DNA of 64,000 nucleotides from positions 434,001-498,000 of the forward strand of contig NZ_RPFJ01000002.1 in the NCBI RefSeq assembly GCF_003813905.1, given 5' to 3'. Of the stretch, positions 1 to 9,359 are shown one piece after another. Position 1 is the stretch's first letter, and each line of letters opens with the position of its first letter. The translations under genes were made by a program, and so were the position numbers. The notes beneath the pieces are model-generated. The model made no database searches. It was not told where the DNA came from and saw only the letters and a list, made by a program, of their open reading frames with translations. The stretch comes from Aureibaculum marinum (GTDB lineage: Bacteria; Bacteroidota; Bacteroidia; Flavobacteriales; Flavobacteriaceae).

Positions 1-978
1 ATTAAATCGAATACCTTGTTGAGCTTTAACATCTCCTTCAATGGTAATATCTGCCATTTCCCAAATCGCTTTCCATGATTTTTTTTGCAACATTAAAAGT
101 TCTTCAAAACCTAATTTTGCTGCTTGTTTTAAAACATTTTTTGCTGCAGTGATTAATTCATTTTTAGGGCGATTCCTATCCACAGTATACCCACCATACT
201 TATGAATGGTAAATGTTTCATTTTCTTTTACATCTTGTTCATACATAAAAGAAAGAAATTGAGATTTTTTTCTAACTACGCTATTTAGTTGTAAAGATTT
301 ATTGTTAAGAAACAAATGAGATTCCATAAAAGTACAAGTATGAAAATTTGTTTTCATAGTATGTGCTTCAATAAAACCTTGCTCTTCGTCTTTTAAAACA
401 TTTGTTGTGTTCCAAAATTTATCATCCCAATTAGAATCTTCGTTAGTAATTCCACTATCTAAATAAGGTTCAAATAAAACATTTACTTTTTGATTAAGCG
501 GTGTAACCGAATAAGAGATTGCTCCAACTTCATCTAACTCTAAGCTTAAAAAACGCTTAATATTTACTTGAATTTCTATGCCGTTGTTTAGTGTAGCTTT
601 AAAATTTCGAGACAACCATCCTTCTTTCATGTTGAGTTCTCTCTTAAAATTTTCAACTTTTTTGCAGTTAAATAAGTCTAAAGGTTCCCCATTTATAGAG
701 ACATTAATACCAATCCAACTGGGAGCATTAAGTACTTTTGCAAAATATTCAGGATATCCATTTTTCCACCAACCTACTCTTGTTTTATCGGGATAGTAAA
801 CACCAGCAATATAACTTCCTTGAAAAGTAGGACCAGAATACGTTTCTTCAAAATTAGCACGTTGTCCCATAGCTCCGTTACCTATACTAAATAAGCTTTC
901 AGAAGATTTTACATTTTCAGGATCAAATCCTTCTTCTATAATAGACCACGCATTTGGTTTTATATAATTTAGGTTCAT
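1..978 (-). CDS. GH65 glycoside phosphorylase, N-terminal part (maltose phosphorylase type), cut by window edge
   Basis: The reading frame starts at the ATG ending at 978 and runs open for 326 codons off the left edge, so the C-terminal part, including the catalytic barrel, is missing. The visible part resembles the N-terminal beta-sandwich domain of family GH65. It opens with a stretch about 'ENV..SESLFSIGNGAMGQR', followed by 'SGPTFQGSYIAGVY' and a 'VGWWKNGYPEYF' segment. GH65 enzymes split maltose, trehalose or kojibiose with phosphate to beta-glucose-1-phosphate and glucose. The gene lies 59 bases downstream of beta-phosphoglucomutase, which consumes that product, and within an alpha-glucan locus, so maltose phosphorylase is the best guess. 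Trehalose or kojibiose phosphorylase cannot be excluded without the rest. There is no signal peptide, so it is cytoplasmic. Confidence 0.85.
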   Translation of the reverse strand, partial: MNLNYIKPNAWSIIEEGFDPENVKSSESLFSIGNGAMGQRANFEETYSGPTFQGSYIAGVYYPDKTRVGWWKNGYPEYFAKVLNAPSWIGINVSINGEPLDLFNCKKVENFKRELNMKEGWLSRNFKATLNNGIEIQVNIKRFLSLELDEVGAISYSVTPLNQKVNVLFEPYLDSGITNEDSNWDDKFWNTTNVLKDEEQGFIEAHTMKTNFHTCTFMESHLFLNNKSLQLNSVVRKKSQFLSFMYEQDVKENETFTIHKYGGYTVDRNRPKNELITAAKNVLKQAAKLGFEELLMLQKKSWKAIWEMADITIEGDVKAQQGIRFN

Positions 979-1037
979 AGTTTTAATCAATTTTCGATAT
1001 TATTTTTTTACTTGAAATAATGATTTGGTAACTAATT

Positions 1038-1694
1038 TTAGTTAGTTATTAATCTTTCTAAAAAGTCAACATTCATTTCAGTAAAATCATTAAAATTATA
1101 TGTAGCTTCAGACAGTACATTTTTATCTCCAATTCCAATACTTATCATCGCTGCACTATTAGCTGCTTTTATACCTGCAACAGCATCTTCAAAAACAACA
1201 CAATTATTAGGTTTTACACCTAACTGTTCAGCCGCTAATAAAAACACTTCAGGATCAGGTTTTGCTTTTGTTACATTATTACCATCTACAATAGTATCGA
1301 AATAAGATAACAACCCTACTTTCTCTAATATAGGTTGTGCATTTTTACTTGCCGAACCCAATGCAATTGACATATTGTGTTTTTTTAGAAAATCTAACAC
1401 TCGGTTTACATCTGGTAGAATTTCAGATTCATCCATTTTTTCAATGTATTTTAAATAATCTTCATTTTTTTCAACCATCCAATTATCAAATTGTTCTTGT
1501 GTAGCTTTAATTCCACCTATATCTAGTAAAATTTCCATGCATCTTTTTCGACTTACACCTTTAAACATTTCATTTTGCTCAATAGTGAATTCAAAACCTA
1601 ATTCATTAGCCAAATCACGCCACGCCAAATAATGGTATTTTGCAGTATCAACAATTACACCGTCTAAGTCAAATATAAATCCCTTTTTATTCAT
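1038..1694 (-). CDS. pgmB: Beta-phosphoglucomutase (HAD superfamily)
   Basis: This 218-residue cytoplasmic enzyme should convert beta-D-glucose-1-phosphate to glucose-6-phosphate. HAD motif I 'FDLDGVIVDT' is at residues 8-17, with nucleophile D9 and acid/base D11. A helical cap follows. The 'LGSASKNA' segment supplies motif II, the lysine of 'KAKPDPEVF' motif III, and 'VFEDAVAGIKAA' motif IV. The length is normal for PgmB. It lies 6 bases downstream of the MFS transporter and just upstream of the GH65 phosphorylase, the standard pairing for phosphorolytic maltose use. Other HAD phosphatases share these motifs, but the neighbourhood makes PgmB strongly preferred. Confidence 0.92.
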   Translation of the reverse strand: MNKKGFIFDLDGVIVDTAKYHYLAWRDLANELGFEFTIEQNEMFKGVSRKRCMEILLDIGGIKATQEQFDNWMVEKNEDYLKYIEKMDESEILPDVNRVLDFLKKHNMSIALGSASKNAQPILEKVGLLSYFDTIVDGNNVTKAKPDPEVFLLAAEQLGVKPNNCVVFEDAVAGIKAANSAAMISIGIGDKNVLSEATYNFNDFTEMNVDFLERLITN

Positions 1695-1700
1695 TTATTT

Positions 1701-3080
1701 TTATTTTTTATTTACTATTGATTCACTTGTTTTATCATCTACATCTTTTACTACTGTTACTAATAATGCTGCAATTAAAAAGCTTATCCCACTAGTTACC
1801 AATGCAAAAATGGCATGATCGTTATATAAATTTTTCACTAATAAACCTCCTATTAAGGCATTTATAATTTGAGGTATTACTATAAAAAAATTGAAAATAC
1901 CCATATAAACTCCCATCTTTTTAGGGTTAATAGAACCTGCTAAAATTGCATAGGGCATTGCCAAAATACTAGCCCAAGCAATACCAATACCAATCATAGA
2001 AAGTATTAGCCAATCCTCATTAGGCATAAAGTATATTGAGATTAGCCCTATTCCTCCAATAATAAGTGATATTGAATGCGTCTTTTTTCTTCCAATTTTT
2101 TTTGCAATGTAGGGTAGCGTAAAAGCAAAAATGGCAGAAACTAAATTATAAACTCCAAAAAGAATACCTACCCAATCTCCTGCATTCTGATAGGTTTCAC
2201 TACTGCTATCTGATACTGGCAATCCGTAAATATGCTGTGCTATTGCTGGAACAGAAAAAACCCACATTCCAAACAAACCAAACCATGAAAAAAACTGCAC
2301 TAAACTTAGTTGCTTCATGGTTAGAGGCATTTTTTTAAAATCTTCAAAAATATCTAAAAGACCAGATTTTTTTTCTTCTTCTATTTTCTCAACAATCTCA
2401 TCTTTTGCTAATTCAGCTTCAATCTGCTCTAACTCTTCTGGAGAGTATTCTTTAGTTGTAAAAATGGTTACCAAAATTGAACCCACCAAAATTATTGCAC
2501 CAATAATAAAAGATAGAATTAAATTTAACGGAACACTACCTTCTTCTGACAGGTTAGAAACCCCAAACCAATTGGTTAAAACATAAGGAAGCCAAGAACC
2601 TATTACTGCTCCAAAACCTATCAATGCAGTTTGAACACTAAATCCGGCTGTTCTTTGATCTGTTCTTAAGTTATCTCCAACCAAAGCCCTAAAAGGTTCC
2701 ATTGCAACATTAAAAGAGGCATCCATAATCATTAAAAAACCTGCACCTACCCATAAAGCTGGTAAAAAGGCAATAAATAAATCTGCTTGAGGCATCAATA
2801 CCAAACCAATAGAAGCCAACAAAGCTCCAACTAAAAAATAAGGTTTTCTTCTACCAAATTTACCCCAAGTTTTATCACTATAATGACCTACCAAAGGTTG
2901 TACAACCAATCCCATTAATGGTGCAATAATCCAAAACCACGAAAGTTCATGAACATCAGCACCAAAAATTTGTAAGATTCTACTTGCATTAGCATTCTGT
3001 AATGCAAAACCCATTTGAATTCCTAGAAATCCAAAACTCATGTTCCAGATTTGTAAGAAACTTAGTTTCTTTTTTTCCAT
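1701..3080 (-). CDS. MFS sugar transporter (SLC45/maltose permease-like)
   Basis: This 459-residue inner-membrane protein has about 12 hydrophobic segments. A cytoplasmic loop near residues 69-81 carries the MFS signature (DKTWGKFGRRKPY). A long charged central loop near residues 210-245, rich in Glu and Lys, separates the two six-helix halves. It resembles the glycoside-cation symporter/SLC45-like carriers found in Bacteroidetes maltose loci. It is the first gene of a tight group (MFS, pgmB, GH65) and probably brings maltose or short maltodextrins from periplasm to cytoplasm. The upstream gap of 177 bases to the regulator gene could hold its own promoter. Exact substrate is inferred from context only. 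Confidence 0.85.
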   Translation of the reverse strand: MEKKKLSFLQIWNMSFGFLGIQMGFALQNANASRILQIFGADVHELSWFWIIAPLMGLVVQPLVGHYSDKTWGKFGRRKPYFLVGALLASIGLVLMPQADLFIAFLPALWVGAGFLMIMDASFNVAMEPFRALVGDNLRTDQRTAGFSVQTALIGFGAVIGSWLPYVLTNWFGVSNLSEEGSVPLNLILSFIIGAIILVGSILVTIFTTKEYSPEELEQIEAELAKDEIVEKIEEEKKSGLLDIFEDFKKMPLTMKQLSLVQFFSWFGLFGMWVFSVPAIAQHIYGLPVSDSSSETYQNAGDWVGILFGVYNLVSAIFAFTLPYIAKKIGRKKTHSISLIIGGIGLISIYFMPNEDWLILSMIGIGIAWASILAMPYAILAGSINPKKMGVYMGIFNFFIVIPQIINALIGGLLVKNLYNDHAIFALVTSGISFLIAALLVTVVKDVDDKTSESIVNKK

Positions 3081-3257
3081 AAAAATGTATAAACAAGATT
3101 ATAAACCAACGAAAAGCGTTAGTTTATTTAATGAACCAGATTTAGACTTATTTGTTTAGACAAAAAGCCCAAATCAATCAATGTGTGTGAAGTATAAAAT
3201 GTATTGTAAAACCTTTGTTTTACGCTTCAAAGATATAAATTTTTATTTAGAATTTAA

Positions 3258-4292
3258 TTATTCTAATTTTTTTTCTGTCGATTCTCTAATCTTTAAATCT
3301 GTAGAAATTACCACAGTCTCAAAGTTTTCATTGTCTTTTTTATTCTGTATTCTATCTAATAAAAGACTTGCAGCCTGCTCTCCAATTAAATAACCGTGCT
3401 GTACCATTGCAGTTATAGCTGGTGTAGAAAATTGCGAAATCAATCCATCTGTAAACCCTAAAACAGCAACATCATCTGGAACTTTAAAACCTTTTTCTTT
3501 AGTAACTTTTAATGCAATAGCTGCATAAATTTCATTCACACCTACTATGGCGTCAGGCCATTCGTCCAAACTATTTAAATACGTCTGAATTTGTGAGTAT
3601 ATCTCAGTTTTATCATTTACTTTAAAAATTAGTCGGTTATCAATTTCTAGACCCGAATCTTGTATTGCCTTTTTATATCCAATTGTTCGTAATGCCCCAA
3701 CTGTTACATGATCTGGTGTGGATAAAATACAAATTTTCTTTCGACCAATATCCATAAAATACTTAGTAGCTTTATAGCCAGATGCCTCATCATCAACAAC
3801 TACTTTATCGCAATAAATTTCATCTGAAACTCTATCAAATAAAACCAATGGAATATTATAATCTTCCAATTCTTTAAAATGGTCAAACTCACCCAACTCA
3901 AGCGTTTCTTTAGCTATAGAAACCAATATCCCATCAACACTTCCATTTGACAGCATCTCTAAATTTAATTTCTCCTTTTCATATGATTCACTAGACACAC
4001 AAACCATTACATTATAACTTCTACCATTAGCCATTTTTTCTATACCTGAAATAATTTCAGAAAAAAAATGATGCACAATTTCAGGAATAATAACACCAAT
4101 AACCATAGTTTTTTTATTCCTCAACTTTAAGGCTGTCATATTAGGTCTGTACCTATAAAAATCAGCAAAAGCTTTTATTTTCTCACGTAACTCTTCACTA
4201 ATTTCATTACTATCGTTTAAAGCCTTTGATACTGTTGAAGTTGACACCTCTAATTCTTTAGCTATATCCTTTAATGTAATTTTACGCCCCAT
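3258..4292 (-). CDS. LacI-family transcriptional regulator
   Basis: This 344-residue DNA-binding regulator begins with a LacI helix-turn-helix at about residues 5-25 (TLKDIAKELEVSTSTVSKAL). The hinge helix follows, then a periplasmic-binding-protein-like effector domain to the end. It is divergent from susC and upstream in the same orientation as the MFS-pgmB-GH65 genes. It is therefore the likely regulator of both arms of the locus, responding to maltose, maltodextrin or a derivative. A LacI-type palindrome is present at 4391-4406 in the intergenic region. Whether it represses or activates cannot be read directly, though the site position hints at activation. Confidence 0.93.
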   Translation of the reverse strand: MGRKITLKDIAKELEVSTSTVSKALNDSNEISEELREKIKAFADFYRYRPNMTALKLRNKKTMVIGVIIPEIVHHFFSEIISGIEKMANGRSYNVMVCVSSESYEKEKLNLEMLSNGSVDGILVSIAKETLELGEFDHFKELEDYNIPLVLFDRVSDEIYCDKVVVDDEASGYKATKYFMDIGRKKICILSTPDHVTVGALRTIGYKKAIQDSGLEIDNRLIFKVNDKTEIYSQIQTYLNSLDEWPDAIVGVNEIYAAIALKVTKEKGFKVPDDVAVLGFTDGLISQFSTPAITAMVQHGYLIGEQAASLLLDRIQNKKDNENFETVVISTDLKIRESTEKKLE

Positions 4293-4390
4293 TGTTAATT
4301 TATTAAAAAACCCTCTTTTTTTACCCTCTTTTTTTACAGATTAACATTTTTTATATCTAAAAATAACAATAAACACAAAAAGTTATCAAC

Positions 4391-4406
4391 ACGAAACCGT
4401 TTTCGT
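4391..4406. promoter_or_regulatory. Putative LacI-type operator
   Basis: The 16-bp sequence ACGAAACCGTTTTCGT is an even palindrome centred on CpG, with one mismatched pair out of eight. This is the form expected for LacI-family operators. It lies between the divergent lacI-type gene and susC, about 10 bases upstream of the predicted -33 element of susC. A second partial AACGTT palindrome directly abuts it (4407-4412). Confidence 0.6.
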
Positions 4407-4416
4407 AACGTTTCAC

Positions 4417-4449
4417 TTTTGTTAATTTAATGTTAAGGGGGTAACTTTA
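4417..4449 (+). promoter_or_regulatory. Predicted Bacteroidetes-type promoter for susC
   Basis: TTTTG at 4417-4421 is followed after exactly 20 bases by TAACTTTA at 4442-4449. This matches the Bacteroidetes -33/-7 consensus (TTTG, then TAnnTTTG) apart from the last base. It would give a leader of roughly 45-50 bases before susC at 4504. Confidence 0.5.
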
Positions 4450-4503
4450 CCATGTGAAGTGTAAAAGTATGAATTTAAATAGTATTAACTCAAATTAAAT
4501 TAA

Positions 4504-7464
4504 ATGAGAAATTTTAAGAATGCCCTATTTGGCATATTATTTCTTTTTCCACTAATTGCGATAGCTCAAATTAGTATAAAAGGAAAAGTAACCGAACAAA
4601 GCACAGGAACTGAATTGCCTGGTGTAAATGTTATTGTAAAAGGTACAACCAATGGTACAGTTACTGATTTTGATGGCTTGTACGCCATAGACAATGTTAA
4701 TATTGGTGATATACTGGTGTTTTCATTTGTTGGATTTAAGAATTTTGAAGTAACTATAAATTCTAATGCCGACATAAATGTAGCATTAGAAGAAGCTGCA
4801 CAAACTTTAGAAGAGGTTGTTATTATTGGTTATGGTACTACTACCAAAAAAGACGCTACAGGCTCTGTATCTTCTGTAAAAGCGGAAGAAATAAACAAAG
4901 GAGCAATTGCTTCTCCTGAACAACTATTAGTAGGTAAAATTGCTGGCGTTCAAGTAACCACTGGTGGCGGAGCTCCTGGTACCGGAAGTACAATTAGAAT
5001 TAGAGGCGGTTCTTCTTTAACTGCAACAAATAACCCTTTAATTATTATTGATGGTGTTCCTATTGATAATGATGGCGTTTCAGGTACAAGAAACCCCTTA
5101 AATATTGTAAATCCAAATGACATTGAATCTTACAGTGTATTAAAAGATGCTTCTGCAACTGCTATTTATGGTTCTAGAGCTTCTAATGGTGTAATTATTA
5201 TTACCACTAAAAAAGGGAAAAGCGGAGGTATTAAAACCAATTATTCTGCAAACGTATCTGTACAAGAAAACACAGAATTTATAGATGCCATGTCTGCAAC
5301 AGACTTTAAAGCGTACGTAAATGCAAATGGATTACCTTCTGATATTGCCTTACTTGGAAATAGTGAAACAAATTGGCAAAAAGAAATTTTTAAAACTGGT
5401 TTAGGTACTGATCATAATATAAGCTTATCTGGAGGTAGTGATAAATTTAATGTTAGAGGTTCTATGGGATATACCAATTTAAATGGTACTCTAAAAACCT
5501 CAAAATTAGAAAGAGCAACCTACTCCTTAAATATGGGTACTAAATTGTTTGACAATAAGCTAAAAATTGACGTAAATACAAAAGCGTCTTTAATAGCCAA
5601 TCGTTTTGCAGACAATGGAGCAATAGGAAATGCAATTTCATTTGACCCTACTCAATCTATTTACGATGACAGCTTACCTTTTGGCGGTTTCTTCGAATGG
5701 ACAAATCCTGTTGACGGTAGAGCTATTCAAACTGGTGCTCCTAGAAACCCAGTAGCTCTATTAGCACAACGAAGAAATGAATCTAGTGTAAAACGTTTTA
5801 TAGGAAACATTCAGTTCGATTATAAAATGCACTTTTTACCAGATTTAAGAGCAAATCTTAATTTAGGTATTGATAAATCGAGCTCTCATGGTCATAACAA
5901 CATCTTCAATTCTGCTACTACTGAATTAGCAGACGGTACCAATCTTGGTAACATGTCTACTTACAATCAAGACAAAGAGAATAAATTATTAGATTTTTAT
6001 CTTAACTATATAAAATATATAGAATCTATTGATAGTAAAATTGATGTAATGGCAGGGTATTCTTATCAAGACTTTTTAAATGAAGGTGAAAGTGTTAGTA
6101 ATTTACAAAACAAAAGCATTAGTGAAACTACTGACTATTCTAATGTATTAAACTTGCAATCTTTCTTCGGTAGATTGAACTATACACTGGCAAACAAATA
6201 TTTATTTACATTTACATATAGAACAGATGGTTCTTCAAGGTTTAGAGGAGATAACAAGTGGGGGAAATTTCCATCAGCTGCATTTGCTTGGAAAATGAAT
6301 GAAGAATCATTCTTACAAGACTCCAATACAATCTCTGATTTAAAACTTAGATTAGGTTGGGGGGTTACAGGGCAACAAGATATTGGTGTTTCTAACCCAT
6401 CATTAGCAACATATTTGCTAAGTACAAACACAGCTCAATATCAATTTGGCAACAGTTTTTTATCTACATACAGAGCTGAACGTTATAATACTACATTAAA
6501 ATGGGAAGAAACAACAACTTACAATTTAGGTTTAGATTTTGGTTTTTTTAATGATAGAATTAACGGTAGTATTGATGGTTATTTTAGAGAAACCACTGAT
6601 TTACTAAACTTTATATCTTTCCCAGCAGGCTCAGCACTATCAAACGCTGACTATGCAAATATTGGTAACTTAGAGAACAAGGGGGTTGAACTGACTTTAA
6701 ATTTAATTCCTATTCAAACTGATGATTTAGATTTAACATTGAGTCTAAATGGTGCTTGGAATGATAGTGAAATTACAAAATTAACAACAAATGAAAGTGC
6801 AGATTATGAAGGAGAGCCTACCGGTGGAATATCTGGTGGTGTTGGTAACAATGTACAAATTCATTCTGTAGGCTACGCTCCTAACACATTCTATGTATAT
6901 GAGCAGGTTTATGATGCTAACGGAAAACCACTAGAAGATGTCTATGTTGATAGAAATGGTGACGGTTCAATCACATTGGATGACAGATATAGATACAAAA
7001 ACCCAAATGCTGATATAACACTAGGTTTTGCTACCGACTTAAATTATAAAAACTGGAATTTCACTATGTCTTGGAGAGGAAGTTTTGGAAACTATGTTTA
7101 TAATAATGTAGATTCTAATTTAGGCTTTAAACTTAATTTATTAAACACAGCTTTCCCTGATGTTATTTCAAATGGTGTAGAAAACATTTTAGAAACTGGT
7201 TTTGTAAATGGTGGTACAGAAAGATATTTATCTGACTATTATGTACAAGATGCATCTTTTGTAAAATTAGACAATGTAGGCCTAGGTTATAACTTTAACA
7301 ATGTATTTGGTGAAGGTACTAATCTTAAACTAAATGCAACAGTACAAAACGTATTAACAATTACCGATTACGAAGGTTTAGACCCTGAAGTTTTTGGAGG
7401 AATAGATTATAATATTTATCCTAGACCAAGAATCTACACATTAGGTCTTAATTTAAACTTTTAA
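4504..7464 (+). CDS. susC: SusC/RagA-family TonB-linked outer membrane transporter
   Basis: This 986-residue outer-membrane protein starts with a signal peptide of about 21 residues ending in IAIAQ. A carboxypeptidase-D regulatory-like domain follows (about residues 24-105; GKVTEQ...GVNVIVKGT...DFDGLYAI). The plug domain is at about 115-235, with typical SusC motifs EEVVIIGYGTTTKKDATGS and YGSRASNGVIIITTKKGK. The rest is the beta-barrel, ending in the aromatic/polar 'LGLNLNF' C-terminus. It forms a SusCD complex importing oligosaccharides with TonB energy. susD follows after 10 bases. The LacI regulator, SusE-like protein and GH13 amylase point to alpha-glucan oligosaccharides as substrate. 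Confidence 0.95.
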   Translation: MRNFKNALFGILFLFPLIAIAQISIKGKVTEQSTGTELPGVNVIVKGTTNGTVTDFDGLYAIDNVNIGDILVFSFVGFKNFEVTINSNADINVALEEAAQTLEEVVIIGYGTTTKKDATGSVSSVKAEEINKGAIASPEQLLVGKIAGVQVTTGGGAPGTGSTIRIRGGSSLTATNNPLIIIDGVPIDNDGVSGTRNPLNIVNPNDIESYSVLKDASATAIYGSRASNGVIIITTKKGKSGGIKTNYSANVSVQENTEFIDAMSATDFKAYVNANGLPSDIALLGNSETNWQKEIFKTGLGTDHNISLSGGSDKFNVRGSMGYTNLNGTLKTSKLERATYSLNMGTKLFDNKLKIDVNTKASLIANRFADNGAIGNAISFDPTQSIYDDSLPFGGFFEWTNPVDGRAIQTGAPRNPVALLAQRRNESSVKRFIGNIQFDYKMHFLPDLRANLNLGIDKSSSHGHNNIFNSATTELADGTNLGNMSTYNQDKENKLLDFYLNYIKYIESIDSKIDVMAGYSYQDFLNEGESVSNLQNKSISETTDYSNVLNLQSFFGRLNYTLANKYLFTFTYRTDGSSRFRGDNKWGKFPSAAFAWKMNEESFLQDSNTISDLKLRLGWGVTGQQDIGVSNPSLATYLLSTNTAQYQFGNSFLSTYRAERYNTTLKWEETTTYNLGLDFGFFNDRINGSIDGYFRETTDLLNFISFPAGSALSNADYANIGNLENKGVELTLNLIPIQTDDLDLTLSLNGAWNDSEITKLTTNESADYEGEPTGGISGGVGNNVQIHSVGYAPNTFYVYEQVYDANGKPLEDVYVDRNGDGSITLDDRYRYKNPNADITLGFATDLNYKNWNFTMSWRGSFGNYVYNNVDSNLGFKLNLLNTAFPDVISNGVENILETGFVNGGTERYLSDYYVQDASFVKLDNVGLGYNFNNVFGEGTNLKLNATVQNVLTITDYEGLDPEVFGGIDYNIYPRPRIYTLGLNLNF

Positions 7465-7474
7465 ATAGATAAAG

Positions 7475-9340
7475 ATGAAAAAACATATTTTTAAAATAAC
7501 CATTTTAAGTGTAGTGTTAGGTTTATTTACCTTAACATCATGTTTAAACGATTTAGACACGTTACCTAGTGATGATGATATCGCTTTAGCTGACGAAGTA
7601 TTTGACGACCCTTCTGCATACAAACAGGTACTTGCCAAATTATATGCTGGTTTAGCAATTAGTGGTCAACAAGGGCCTGCGGGTTTACCAGACATATCAG
7701 GTATTGACGAAGGTTTTAGCCAATATTTAAGACAATATTGGTTGGCTCAAGAGGTAACCACAGACGAAGCAGTTATTGGCTGGGCTGATGGTAGTTTACC
7801 AGATTATCACGAACAAGATTGGAATTCTAGTAATGAGTTTATTACAGCGTTGTATAATAGAATTTATTATCAAATAAAAGCGTGTAATACATTTTTAAAC
7901 CAAACTACACCAGACCTTTTAAGTGGTAGAGGTGTTGAAGGCTCTTTATTAACAGAAGTAAATACTTATCGTGCAGAAGCTCGTTTTTTAAGAGCGTTGA
8001 GCTACTATCATGCTCTTGACTTATTTGGAAACGTTCCTTTTACTGATGAGAATGACCCTGTTGGATATTGGACTCCAGAACAGATAAGTAGAGCTGACCT
8101 ATTCAATTATGTAGAAAGTGAATTGTTAGCTATAGAAAACGAATTAATAGCTCCAAAGTCAAACGAATATGCTAGAGCAGATCAAGCGGCTGCATGGACT
8201 TTATTAGCTAAATTATATTTAAATGCTGAAGTGTATACAGGAGAAGCCAAATATACTGAAGCCATTACGTATGCTAACAAAGTGATAAATGCAGGTTTTA
8301 GCTTAGAATCTAATTATGAAAATTTATTTTTAGCAGACAATCACACAGCAAATGGGGTAATTTTCCCTATCGCTTTTGATGGATTACATACACAAACTTA
8401 TGGTGGAACTACCTTTTTAATTCATGCCGCTGTTGGTGGTACTATGTCTGCAACCGATTTTGGAATTAATAGTGGTTGGGGAGGTACCCGTACTACTAGC
8501 TCATTAGTAAATTTATTTAATTACGATTTTAATGTTACAGCAGCGAACAATGCTATAGGAGCTCCTTCAAATTGGGGTATAGTAGGTGATCTTACCGATT
8601 GGGGAGGTCAACCTGACTTAACACTTTATCAAACTGGAACCGCAAATGTACTCCAAGCTTATTACCAATTACCTGATGCTGAATTAAAATTTAGACCTGA
8701 CAATGCTTGGGGTAGCGATTTTGGAGATAATGGAAACAATATAAATGTAACAGCCGGATTATATAAAATAACTATTAATACTGCTGACCAAACCTATTCG
8801 ATTGACCCATTAGCAGATTCTAGAGCAATGTTCCATACCGATGGACAAAATTTAGAAATTGCTAATATCCCAACTTTTACAGAAGGATATGCCATTACTA
8901 AATTTAAAAATGTAGATAGAGCTGGTAATGCAGGTTCTGATGACAGTGGTAATTTTACAGATACCGACTTTCCATTATTCCGTTTAGCTGACGTATACTT
9001 AATTTATGCTGAAGCTGTTTTAAGAGGTGGTTCTGGAGGAGATGAAGCCACAGCTATAGGCTATATAAACGAACTAAGAACACGAGCTAATAGTCCCGTT
9101 CAAGTAAGTTCAATTGACCTAGACCTTATCTTAGATGAAAGAGCCAGAGAATTATATTGGGAAGGTCATCGTAGAACAGATTTAATAAGATATGGAAAAT
9201 TTACCTCTGGAGACTATGTATGGCCATGGAAAGGTGGCGTAATTAATGGCACAAGCACACCTTCATATCTAAATCTTTTCCCAATTCCATCTACTGATAT
9301 AAACGCAAATCCAAATCTTACTCAAAATGATGGTTATTAA
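7475..9340 (+). CDS. susD: SusD/RagB-family glycan-binding lipoprotein with an inserted SusE/F-like module
   Basis: This 621-residue surface lipoprotein has a signal peptide with lipobox ending at C23 (TLTSC). N-terminal helical/TPR-type SusD segments (YRAEARFLRALSYYHALDLFG; DQAAAWTLLAKLYLNAE) and the C-terminal SusD signature (FPLFRLADVYLIYAEAV; LDERARELYWEGHRRTDLIRYGKF) are all present. It caps SusC and captures glycan. Unusually, residues about 366-445 look like a small beta-sandwich of the SusE/SusF kind (WGIVGDLTDWGG, AELKFRPDNAWGSDFGDNG, AGLYKITINTADQTYSIDP). This makes it longer than classical SusD, which is about 550 residues. The insert is in frame and flanked by normal SusD sequence. 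Confidence 0.93.
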   Translation: MKKHIFKITILSVVLGLFTLTSCLNDLDTLPSDDDIALADEVFDDPSAYKQVLAKLYAGLAISGQQGPAGLPDISGIDEGFSQYLRQYWLAQEVTTDEAVIGWADGSLPDYHEQDWNSSNEFITALYNRIYYQIKACNTFLNQTTPDLLSGRGVEGSLLTEVNTYRAEARFLRALSYYHALDLFGNVPFTDENDPVGYWTPEQISRADLFNYVESELLAIENELIAPKSNEYARADQAAAWTLLAKLYLNAEVYTGEAKYTEAITYANKVINAGFSLESNYENLFLADNHTANGVIFPIAFDGLHTQTYGGTTFLIHAAVGGTMSATDFGINSGWGGTRTTSSLVNLFNYDFNVTAANNAIGAPSNWGIVGDLTDWGGQPDLTLYQTGTANVLQAYYQLPDAELKFRPDNAWGSDFGDNGNNINVTAGLYKITINTADQTYSIDPLADSRAMFHTDGQNLEIANIPTFTEGYAITKFKNVDRAGNAGSDDSGNFTDTDFPLFRLADVYLIYAEAVLRGGSGGDEATAIGYINELRTRANSPVQVSSIDLDLILDERARELYWEGHRRTDLIRYGKFTSGDYVWPWKGGVINGTSTPSYLNLFPIPSTDINANPNLTQNDGY

Positions 9341-9359
9341 TCATAAAAAAATGACAAAG

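Noticed and set aside
578-796. 72-codon plus-strand frame at the left edge
   Set aside because: It is antisense to the clearly recognisable GH65 phosphorylase gene.
3108-3120. AACGaaaagCGTT as a second LacI operator upstream of the MFS gene
   Set aside because: Only 4-bp arms with an odd spacer and no CpG-centred symmetry matching the site at 4391-4406. Too weak to list.
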